DNA of 64,000 nt from Sphagnum compactum (taxonomy: Eukaryota; Bryophyta; Sphagnopsida; Sphagnales), in assembly GCA_965153455.1 (NCBI GenBank), contig OZ234499.1:13512271-13576270 (forward strand), in the 5' to 3' direction. The notes below the pieces were generated by a model that worked only from the letters and a program-made list of their open reading frames with translations, was not told where the DNA came from and did not search any database. Below are positions 26,701 to 37,380 of this stretch, piece after piece. Made by a program: the position numbers and the translations under genes. The number at the start of each line of letters is the position of its first letter. Position 1 is the stretch's first letter.

Positions 26701-29464
26701 CATAAAGACTATGATGGTTTTATATGCACTCTGGACCTCCTTAGACAATTTGAGTAGCAATTATGAACCAAAATGTTGGGGGCCAGTGTTCCAAGTTCTG
26801 TTGTATGTAAAGCAGATTGGAAGTTTTAAGCTGAAGCTGACCCCATGTCAGGTTTTATTTAGCCTTGCTGTTCAACCTGAATCTGGAGGTGCTTCAGGTT
26901 TCTTCTTCAGCAGGACAACCAGAACATTTATCAAGTTTTCCTGCTAAAAAAACCTCCTCACTCCTCCCTCCTCCCTCCTCCTATGGAATCTCATTGAAGG
27001 AGAAGGAGAAGGAGGAGGAGGGTTCAAGTGTTCAGTCTCCCTGCTGGAACCTGAACCAGAAATGGGTAGGTTACTAGGTTTGCTGTGGGATTTGGACCTG
27101 GAATGGGTTACTAGACCAACCAAGGTTAGTGATTTTGGCTGCTACTCTGGTTTCTGGTGTCTGGTTTAAACCCCCAAAAAATGTAGATTATTATTATTTT
27201 TTATTATTTGATTATTTGTGCTTGGTCTAAGGGTTTAGGGTTTAGAGGTCTTACTTAGCACGCACACAATTGCCCAACTGTGAAAAGTTTAAATTTTTTT
27301 AAAAAAAAATTTTAAATTAAATTTATTATTTTAATTTTTTTGCAAATCTTCCATTAGTCCCAATCAGTTAGTTTTTGGGAATTATTTTTGTTATTTTCTA
27401 CTTTTAATAAAAAAAAAACTTGGCAAACTTTTGGATTAAAAAAATGCAGTTTTCTAGTGTAAATTGGACTTTAAAAAAAAAAGGCCCTGGACTCCAGTGC
27501 AAGCATTTTTTAAAGTTTAGTTTAGACTCTAGATTCTTGTATTAGAGGACTTGGTATTGTTCTTGCCCATGGAGCTGGTAGAAAATAATTCAAAAAGAAA
27601 TCAAATTTTTTAAATTTTAAAAATAGTTTGTCTTTTTTTATTTTAATATAGGGTTTAAAAAAAAGGTTTTTGGTATAGGGTTTAAAAAAAACCTTGACCT
27701 TAACCACAAGGGTAGCTTATTGTCCTCGTACAACATGGGGAGGATGGGTTCAGATGGGATTTGGAAGCATAGTAGTTTGATATTGTTGAAATTCATTGTT
27801 TGAAATTTCATTGTTTCAACTAGTAATTTTTTTATGGCAAGCTTTTTTTTAAAAAAAATATTATAAAACTTCTAAATAAATAAAATAAATAATTTTTTTA
27901 TAAAATTATTATAAATAATAATTTAATATAATAATTAATTATCTTTTTACCCAACAAAATTCTGAGAAAAACTTGGGAAATTGTGTTTTTTGGTGTAAAA
28001 TGTGTTTTTTTTAAAGCAAAAATTCACCACATTTTTGCAAATATAAAAAACTGCAAATGGGCATCAACATTTTCAAAATAAAGGTTTCCTATTTGTGGCT
28101 TGTGCTGCTAGCACAAGTGTAAATAGGACTATGTAATTATTCCAAGTGTGAATAAGAACTTAGCAATATAGCCCAATTTGTGAAAAAGACTTTTTTTAAA
28201 TTGATTTTCAATGACAAATTTTATTCAGAATTCAATACTTCTCACACCTTAAGTCTTAAAACTTTCAAATCACCTTCATTAAATCCTACCTCATAAAAGG
28301 CTTTCCAACAATGCCAAGAGTGAGCCCAAATTCCCTTATAACTTTTAATTTTGATTTAAATGATTTTTCAATGATTTTTTTTGGTTCAATATTCAATCAC
28401 TTTTACACCAAAGGTCAAAACATTATGAAACCAACTTAGTGCAGGCTTACTTATCAAGGGTTTTCCATTGATATCAAGAGAATAATAAAAGGTAATTACC
28501 ATGCTTTGGGAAATCTCAATCAAACAAAAACAAAATATGGTGCACTACCATATTAATGCTTACACCTATCATTGTTCACACGTCACACAAAACAACATAG
28601 AAACGTCCTAATTCGGGCATCATACCTAAACAACAAAATATGACTCATTTACAACAAACAACAATTCAAACCCAAAACACAAAATAAAAAATAACACAAA
28701 ACCATGCAAAGCAAAAATTGCATAAAACCAAAAAAAAATTACAAAGCAAAAAAAAACACAATATGTTCTAAAATTTCATATTATCAAAAGTGATCTGAAA
28801 ACCTCAAACACCAAATAACTTTAATCATGTTCACACTTGAACCAATTTCAAAACAAAACACAATTAATTACAATAACCTAGCTTATCACTAAATTAATTG
28901 TGATTTAACTAGACAACTAAACTAACTTTCTAAAAAAATTAAACAAACAAACAACCTTCTTTCATAGTATGATCTGCTAAATAATGCCATAAGAATTTCA
29001 AAATATCTCACCTTTGAATTTGAAATGATTAAATAACAAAGTGTTGAAACTTGAAACAAAAATTTTGGAAAAAAAATAAAAATTGAAAATGTTGAGCATG
29101 CTTCAAACTTTTTTACCCATAGTTCTTCTTATTTCCACCTTTACTAGTGTTTGTAACATCCAATAGACAATGTTTAGTTTCTTTTTCATCCCCACTCATA
29201 AACATGAAAAATTGAACATCATAATGTGAAGGGCTATTAAAATATCACCACCTAAGTTAATCATTATGATTGACCAATCAAAAGCAATCATATTTATTTA
29301 TTGGACCTCTTGAAAGTCATTAAAGTTATTTGTAAACTTGGTTCAAACCCAAGAACAGGGTTTTAATGTTGGAGCTTTGTTTGGCTCAAAGCTTTTGAAA
29401 GAGGTGGTTCTTTTTTTTGGTTTGTCGACTTTGCTCACATGGAAGAGACTATGTGAATTGAACA

Positions 29465-29700
29465 TAAAATCATAGGATTTGAGCATAATTTTTTGCTTGA
29501 GGCAAAATACAAGATCTACATGACCAAATTCTTGACCCAATCTGTGAGTGACATTTGTAGTACCATGTGTGCATAGAATGCTTCATTGACATACTTCATA
29601 GAAATGCATCATCTTTCAAAAAAACTCTAGTTCTAGTAAGGCAAGTTTGAACCCACCATAAAGGGCAGAGTCATTATGTGATGAGCTACTTGTTTGATCT
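29465..29700. repeat. Dispersed repeat, copy 2 of 2 (partner near 26405-26700)
   Basis: Same orientation and landmark order as the copy near 26.4 kb. The roughly 3-kb spacing would suit a small element with direct repeats at both ends, but the intervening DNA has no retroelement coding sequence and the copies are not sharply bounded. Confidence 0.55.
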
Positions 29701-30429
29701 CTTTTCTTTTGGCAAGTGTAAGGGCACATATAGGGGGAAATGGTGGTTGTTGAGCTTGGTACTTACAACATCACTTATACCATGCCCACTCACTCCAAGT
29801 GCTCATGACTGTAGGCACTTTCAAACATTCTTGAGGGTTTCAACAATTCAGAGGATTCCTGTGAATTTGAAAAGTTTTTTTGATATCTTATATTTCCAAT
29901 TGTCCTTGAAAATCTGTTAAGTGTTCATAGGTTTCCAGCAAGGGCTTCTTTCATCAAGTAAGGGTTAAGGGAGAACAAGTATGGTCTAGTTGCTAACCTG
30001 ATCATATTCGAAGGCCCAAATTGAGTTTTGCACTTTTTATATACTATACTTTGTCCAAAATAGTTTGTATAAGCAATTTCACTGCTGTGGCTGGGGATGC
30101 TCTTAGATGGGTAACATGCATTAAAAGTAGCACATCCACATTGGAGACAAAAAGTACAGCATATATCGGGACCCCCAAATTGCAATAATCAAGAAGATAA
30201 GGAGTTGTAGGTACAAATATTCTGAGATGTTCAAAGGAGATAACAACTGAGGCATGATGAGCAAATGGCCTGATGCGGTCATATTTTCCTGAGCTCTGCA
30301 GTTCAGCAAGTATCTCATCATAAGGACAGAATGGATCCCTAACAAATAAGATGTGATTCCAACATCACTTATTGACCTGAAAAGTGTGCGAAACACTCTT
30401 GCATATCTGGTTACCCCATTTAGAGATTG

Positions 30430-30600
30430 AAGTACTCCAACTTTCTACAATTGAATTGGAGAAACTTGATCAAGGGAAAAGTACTCCAGCTTCTACAAAT
30501 GATTCAAGAGAATTGATGAAGGAAAATGTTATGTGGTTTACCACTTTGAGAGATTGCTGTACTCCAACTTTCTGCAATTCGATCAAGGAAAAGGTTATCT
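30430..30600. repeat. Short local repeat with GTACTCCAACTTTCT core, three copies
   Basis: GTACTCCA(A/G)CTT recurs near 30432, 30481 and 30559. The first and third copies also share TTTCT(A/G)CAATT and a following GATCAAGG.AAA, and are preceded by a similar TTAGAGATTG/TGAGAGATTG segment. Confidence 0.6.
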
Positions 30601-31439
30601 CCACAGCCAAGGGATTCACCAAAAGCATACAAAAGCATAAAACACTTTTGATAAACTCAAATTTCAAAAGACTCTTCAGCAAAGGGCTTGATCCACTAGC
30701 ATTTGGTAAAAGGTCCCTGTTGGAGAGAGAGAGAGAGAGTCCACCACCATGGTTCTTCATGATTTTGCCTGAGGTAAAATGTCCTTATTTGGGGGGTCCA
30801 CTCAGACTTGGTCAAGCACTGGTCCACAGAAGCAACTTGGTCAGTTAGAGTTCAAATCTGACTCTGTCAACAAGAAGTGCAGATAAGTAAGGTACTTAGC
30901 CTTGGGTACATTACAGGGCAATGAGACTCAGATTTGGTCTAAAAAAATTACTGCTGAATTTTCAGCAAGGTTTCTGTGTTATGAGCCTGGAGATAAGGCT
31001 ATTTCAACCTACAAAGTAATTCACTGTGACAACATTATATTGTCAGTTATGTTGCCCCCCTCAACACAGCAGGCAGCACTGCATTGAACTGATTTAAAGT
31101 TGTATCTATCTTGGCTTCAGCCCTCTGGGCATAAATGTAGAACTGGTAAAAAGCAGCAAACTACTGCTTAATGAGAGAAAAACAGTTGCATAACAAACAC
31201 AAAGATATGCTGGAAAATCAGCAAAGTAGTAAACAACTGGAATTCTGGAATTAGTATGCACTGCAATAACACTGCAAAGCTACAATCACAACATCCACAC
31301 TGTCAGCAAGTGTGGTGATCTACGTCAACCTCTCTGCTGGTCACTTCCTCAGAATTAATCAAGTGCACAGCTTATGGAAAGTGCCATTAGCACATACTAC
31401 TGTACACCTTATCCTCCTGGAGGCTCGTAGCCACTTTCT

Positions 31440-34400
31440 TCACCGAATTGGATGATACTGACCCGGACGTTTTGGTGGCAGCTTGCGTAATATATAGAGA
31501 ACAAGAGCTGATGGAATTATCTCCACAAGCTAGTCCAAAACACACCCAACACCAAGGAAGGAAAATAAGTAGGTTTTCCTCCACCTTTCACATCTTGAAC
31601 TCTTCATGACAACCCATGGTATGCCTCAATGTTGCCTGCAGTTTGCAGCAAACAACATTGCACACACCATGCAACTATCGCTACATTGGCAGATGATTCA
31701 CAAGACAGCAAACAGCACCTGTGATCTACAAAGTGTTTTCAGGGCTCCTTACCATGTAGTATATAGCATTCAATATGGGATGGTAAAGAACATCCAAATC
31801 TGCTCCCTTGTAGAAAACAGAAAATGTCATCTGCAATTTTGCATGGTTGATCAGATATTCTGGCGCTACTTTATAACAAAAACTACACTGACACAAGAGG
31901 ACAACCTAGTGCACTACATCCAAGTGTCAAATTGTATGTATCTCAGCTGTGAACCTAAAAGCCTATAGGGTAATAGATGCAAACATACACACAACATTTA
32001 CCCTGCACAACAGAATAATAAAAGAGCTATATTTTTGGAGAACTTACCATGATAGATCTAATGGTGAAGCATGTGAAGCAAATTGCTGTTACAAAACCGA
32101 CCTGCAAAAAGACAATCACAAATGCCGTTACAGAATATTCTAGATTGCCTTATACAGAAAGTCCACTGTATGGTCTGTACCAGGAATACAAAACAGCACA
32201 GTAACACCACTTGTTCCCATGTGGCAAGATTAAGAACAGAAAAGAGTTCAGGTAAACGAGAGAAACCTCCCGAAGCTTCTTTCTGCGACCTTTTGACTCA
32301 ATTGGAAAGCGCCTTAGCATAAGAAATAGCCTGTGTTTGTACCACCAAGAAACCAGAGATTGACACATCTCAATATCCCAAAGAAGACAGAGAAACAAGA
32401 GGGAGTGAAAGAACTTAAAAGGGAACTGGAAATGGTACACAACATGTTTAAGCAGTGGGAGTTCCATCCAATCTAAGAGAGAGTAAAGCTCACACCTTCC
32501 TCCATAGAGCAAAAATCCGAAAGCTGCCACTAGTGACACAACTGCAACCACCACAATCCATGTGTGATCATGATCCAGGTCATCACTCAACATGTTCCAA
32601 AACTTGCAAATTCCATGCATAATTTCATGAAACTACCCTGGTGGATTGAAAAAGTGATCCCCCAATAGCAAAAGCATCAGCCAATCCTCATTGAGAAAGG
32701 AGGAAGAAACCGCATACCAGCAAAGAAGATTTTTGCCACAGATAGGACCACTGAGCTTGGTGACCACCACAAACAGACCCAGATGCAGGCCTGCAAATTG
32801 AAGACCAATATATGATTTGGAGTTCAATACATACCTCAGCAAACTATGGGGATGTTTTCTCAAAAGCTTCTTAATGCCAGCATAATCTTCACTAATGTAT
32901 TACCTGAAGGACATATATGGCAGCATTTGTGATCAAAAAGGCTGGCCGGAGACCATCCGTAGGGAGACTACGTGCCTGTGAACCCGGAAAACATGCCCAT
33001 GTTAGATCCAGCCATGGAGAAAGTTGTAGTAGCAGGTGCTGATAGCATGTGTGATCACACTCCAAAATACACCTGCTAGCATACTGATCTTTCATATGCA
33101 AGTTATGGGCACCCATCTTACCTACCATACCCTGCACAGAAACTGACAATTTTGACCATTGCAAACAGACAACTGGACTCCACAATTGTACCTGGTAGTA
33201 AATTTCAGCCCAAAACAGAACCAGTAGGGTATATGTGGTGAAAAAGAGAAGTCCCGGTAAGTCCAGAAGAATGTGCTGTAAAACCTGTAGAGTAACAATT
33301 CATGTACAGTCAGGGCCTTTGCCATGAAAGCCTTGGACATCATGTGTCTGACAACTCCTATATTACCCCAGGAGGAAATTCACGTGTGACTACATACCTC
33401 AGGAGACAATGCCTGCACATTTTCTCGGAAGCAAAAGACTACCGCTCGCACTGCACCAAAGCAAGTAATATAGAAACCATTAGGGGATAACCTATTCTGC
33501 TGCAAAAAGACTGCAGTTGCACTACACCAAAGCAAGCAATATAGAAACCATTAGGGCAAAACCTATTCTGCTGTGAAAAGCCTGCAGCTTGCACTGCGGC
33601 AAGCAAGCAAGCAATATAAAAAACATTAGGGCAAAACCTATTTTGCTGCAAGCATGCAACAGAGAAGAATGTCTGCAGAAGAGTGGCCACTGCAACTCAC
33701 CTCCATTAACAATGAAATTCAAGAGGTGAAACACCTTCTGAGTTGTCCAGCCATACTCTGGGACCCGAAGCTCAATACGAATCAATTGAATCTGCAAGCC
33801 ACTATTACTTGTGAGCAAAAGAAAAAAAGAGCACCCAGAGTTTGGTCATCCCAAAATGAGGGTGCCCAAACCTTTTCAAATTATAAAAAGGCAAATAATA
33901 GGGACTTGCAATAATCCATGAAAGATGCACATGTTCTATGTCCTCATATCATTAAATTGGATATTGATCTGCAAGGTGAAACTCCATAGCAGCCATCATC
34001 AGACAATGCATGAACAAGGTAGCAAATCTCATTTGCATTTTGAAAAAAAATGCACACATACAGGGCATTACAGAACAAGATAACTGCCATTTCACCATTT
34101 CCAGAGAATCTCTGAATTTCAGAGACTAACTAATACCTCATGCACTTGGCACAACAATTCCAATGACCTAAAAATTCCCAATTTCAAAACCCTGAAAAAC
34201 TCTGCAAAATCTAATATCCGTAAGAAGCCACAGCAAATGGCACATCACCAGAGAGTTGTTAGCTAATAACAAATCTCAAGAAGACATTCGAGCCTATTTA
34301 CAACCATTTCACATCCCCGTGCACGACTCACTCCTTTACGAAACTGACCAGCATGCATGCACAACACAAACGCTTCAAGAACCAGGAGAGCAAGAGCTTA

Positions 34401-34846
34401 GTATCATCATCTATTTTCACAAATCTGCAGACCGGATCATCCTTTTGGCAAGAGATAAGGCATGTATGCTAGGGTATCGGAAGCAGCAGAGAAGAGCAGA
34501 CAAGGAAATAAACCTGTTCGGTGAGGGGAAGGGAGAGAGAAAGGCCATATAATAAGCCAAGGAACAGGGCAATAATGAATGGAGGAAGATGATCAGTAGG
34601 AGCAAAAAAAAGATGATAATGATGCTGATGATGATGATGATGAGGAGGAGGAGGAGGAGGACGATGACTTACAAGCGCAACGAGGCCGATGACAGCGTAC
34701 GCAATCGCAAGTCCGAGAAATATATTCTCTTGCCAAGCCGCGGATGCGTTCACTTTCTGCCACCAGTTCGCGATTCCTTTCACTCCTGACTGCAATCCCG
34801 CCTCTATCGTTGCTGCCACGGCCTCCATCATGTGTTCCCGCTTCAT
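31440..34846 (-). CDS. TOM1/TOM3-type multispanning membrane protein (THH1 family)
   Basis: Homologue of Arabidopsis TOM1/TOM3, tonoplast and endomembrane proteins with about seven membrane segments; in angiosperms they are best known as host factors that tobamoviruses need for replication, and their native role is less clear. Eleven exons: 34846-34673, 33791-33701, 33450-33398, 33284-33192, 32975-32904, 32790-32718, 32541-32496, 32330-32267, 32101-32048, 31830-31753, 31529-31440, giving 295 residues, the usual family length. All phases agree and all introns are GT..AG; one donor (GAG|GTTTCT) is weak. Diagnostic segments include [93 protein letters not shown] and a QYHPIR C-terminus. The start is uncertain between 34846, 34831 and 34828; the last has the best context. 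Confidence 0.93.
33398..33660 (-). repeat. Threefold duplication of the intron 2 / exon 3 boundary inside the TOM1-like gene
   Basis: Read on the minus strand, a unit of about 71-75 bp occurs three times. It consists of CCCTAATG(G)TTT, TATATT(G/A)CTTGCTT, a CAG- or TAG-like site, then GTGC(A/G)A(G/A/C) and a CTTTT stretch. Only the copy next to 33450 carries the exon sequence that encodes the conserved V-R-A-V segment. The two upstream copies keep the layout but have lost the coding match. Confidence 0.75.
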
Positions 34847-34872
34847 ATCAAACCAAAATCTTTGCGCAAATC

Positions 34873-34910
<38 letters not shown>

Positions 34911-35110
34911 CTTTTTCTTCTTCTCGTTCTGTCTCTCCGCGTTTTCCCCCACACTCTGCTTGGTGGTATACTACTCTGCCGCCTGCGGCCCGTCAGCTAC
35001 CCGGCTTCGACCGCCCTGCCACCCCGGTCCCGTTATTTTTATTCATCCTTGGGACATGTTAATATTACGTGCGGTAACGAATTTCATCCGTACCATAGTA
35101 ACATAGCCTG
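34847..35110 (-). promoter_or_regulatory. TOM1-like gene 5' leader and promoter with (GA)n
   Basis: On the minus strand a (GA)12-13 tract (34910-34886) lies about 40-65 bases upstream of the start codon, a common feature of plant leaders. G+C stays high to about 35110, then drops sharply into AT-rich DNA. No clear TATA box was identified. Minus-strand frame extends upstream of the chosen start to 34954 but is Arg/Glu low-complexity encoded by the GA tract, so it was left out of the CDS. Confidence 0.45.
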
Positions 35111-37380
35111 GTTAACAGTTTTTTAAAAAATTATTTATTTAATTCTAAATTAATTAATTTTTTAAATTTTAAATTAATTAATAATTATTCCCTCATTATG
35201 TGATGACGTGGGCCCATTTTTTTCCCAAAAAAAATCCTTCCAATGTTTCACACTTTTTCGACATTTTTCTATCTTGTAATTTAGTAGAAAACAAATCTCC
35301 ATTTTTACAAATAAAAATAGTAAATTGTTTTAAAAAAAAGTCTTATTATGTTAAAATTCCTAAATGTTAGGACAATGCCAATTTACACTGCAACCAATAC
35401 GGGTTGGCATGTCTAACCTTTAAGGGTTAAAGGTCCAAAGTCCAAAAAGCCTAGCAAAAAAAAAAATTGCCTATTATTTACTGTGAAATTTTCATAAATT
35501 ATTTTTTTCATTGTTGACATGAATTTTTGAAAAATAAATTTTATTTATTTGGGACTTGAAAGTACCTACTACGGTACTAGCAATCATCCATAATACCGCA
35601 TAAATGAAAAACATGTGTAAAGATGTTTCATTGTTGGATGGTTTTCCCTTTTTTACAAGAAGCTCTAGTCCCAATTTTGAAACATGTCTTTGTTGTTTAA
35701 TAGGTTTTTCAAATGCAAGTTTGAGCTCAATTTTTCAATTATTCTTCCCATTTCATCTTCTTGTAGCTTTTCTTTTTTTCCTCCATGTTTTCTTAGTCAC
35801 AAGGTTTCACATTAGGGGTATAGGCCATCATCACAAAGGTTGGCCTTCATTTTGTTGGATGTTGGCATAGTTAAAATTGATACCAAAGTTTACAATTATG
35901 AGGGTAGCAACAAATCTTCGAACCTTACAAATATGGATGAATCTTCAAGTTTTTGGGTTTCGTTGATTTTTAATGGGCATTGGATTGGATTGGATTTTCT
36001 TGGAACTTTATCAAAAAAGTTGTCCATTATGTCGAAATGCATGTTGTACAAGGCAAGAGTGACATCCTTCAATCCTTTAAGCTTTCTACAATTTTATTAT
36101 TCTTTGCATTTTTGTTATGTTGCATGTGCATGTAAGGCATAGAGATGTTTTAATGAGTGGTGGGAAGATTAAGATGTTTCTATGTTAGTTGTTCCACCAT
36201 TAACGTCACAATTTGACATACAAAATTTCTAAGGTAAGTATTTGGATTTGTAATAGGTTAGGGTTGTAGTTATTTAGCAATGCTACCTTGTGTGCATGTG
36301 CATTCCTTGCAACTTTTACAAAATGTTTGTGATAACATTGTTGAATTATGGGTCTAGGGTTGTTGTTAAGGTTTAAGGTATGCAGCTCTAAGTGTTTGTA
36401 AAATGATGGTACCTAATGTGTATTATTGTTGTTGTCTAAGGTTTAGGGTTATCAATTGCACTTAACAAAAAAAAATTCAGTTCATGTCAGAATTTGAAAA
36501 CATGTTTTGGGCATTAACAGGTTAACAAATCAATCTATATTTATGTACAAATTTTGTAAGCTTGATTTCCAATAATCAATGTTTTTTTAAAAATGATAAA
36601 TCAAGATTGTCAATTCACAACAACACATTTTGGATTTTACGATTGACCTTTATAATGACATATTAATCAGAAAAAACATATGCGACTAGTGATTAATGAG
36701 TTATTTAACTTATGTCATTTCATCCATTTAGTCACAATGGATGTTCAATTGCAAAGCCCAATCATTTTAATGATTAGGATTTGAATTTTTTTTCATAATA
36801 ATAAAATTTCATGTCATCATTAATCTTGGTATGATGTGTAAAGTGCTTGTCATTTCAACTTAGTTGTTTTATTCAACTAAGTGTTACAAAAAACACTTTG
36901 ATGGATGGATGACATGTGTTAAAAATTTATAAACATGTTATGAGTCATTGCACATGACCAAAAATCAACCTAGTTTAGCCCATGTAACTAGTATAACCAA
37001 AAGTCAACCTAGGCTAATATAGTTAAGTTAAACAACCAAACCTAGTTCAACCAGTTAAAAATCAACCTAACTTAACCTACTTAGGGTAGCTACTTATGTT
37101 AAGCAACCTAAACTACTTAACCTAGGCTAAGTGGCTTAAATTAAAAACAAATGTTGAACTCCTAGCCCAAGAAGCCTAGACTAAACTACTTAACTGAAGC
37201 AAAGTGACTTAGGTATCATAGGTTGCAAAAGTGAGGACTTGAACCCTTCACCTTCACTTTGGGGTTCAAGTCCTCATCCATTGCACTACCACATTTTATA
37301 AAGCTCAAAATGTTTAGCCTTGAATTAACCAAGACCTCCTTATGTTGACTTGAGATGAACTAATTTGTCAACTTATATTA
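35111..37380. other. AT-rich gene-free stretch with degenerate AACCTA-type repeats
   Basis: No gene recognised. Between about 36960 and 37220 the sequence is dominated by variants of AACCTA(G), CTTAACCTA and CTACTTA, a cryptic repeat. Similar ACTTAGGTTGACTT/ACCTAGG sequence resumes to the right of the transposon (about 40120-40310), so the element seems to have landed within it. Confidence 0.5.
37232..37276. repeat. Hairpin with tRNA T-arm-like sequence
   Basis: Perfect 15-bp inverted repeat (TGAGGACTTGAACCC facing GGGTTCAAGTCCTCA) around a 15-base loop. Each arm contains GGTTCAAGTCC, which resembles a tRNA T-arm/B-box, but no acceptor, D or anticodon arm surrounds it on either strand, so it is not a tRNA gene. 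Confidence 0.6.

Larger units (their letters stand above)
24715..31439. other. Intergenic stretch with degenerate repeats, no gene seen
   Basis: The first few hundred bases are probably the 3' UTR of the glycosyltransferase gene. A 109-codon plus-strand frame at 25067-25396 has no recognised domain. Frames at 30384-30848 overlap a local repeat and have no known motif. Repeats inside this stretch are listed separately. Confidence 0.5.

Noticed and set aside
26405-29700. Paired dispersed repeats as the ends of an LTR retrotransposon
   Set aside because: No TG..CA ends, primer-binding site, polypurine tract or coding domains were found, and the copies are only patchily similar.
30384-30848. 154-codon plus-strand frame
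   Set aside because: Overlaps a local threefold repeat and has no known motif; a second frame covers the same DNA on the other strand.
37232-37276. tRNA gene
   Set aside because: Only T-arm-like sequence is present; no cloverleaf can be built on either strand.
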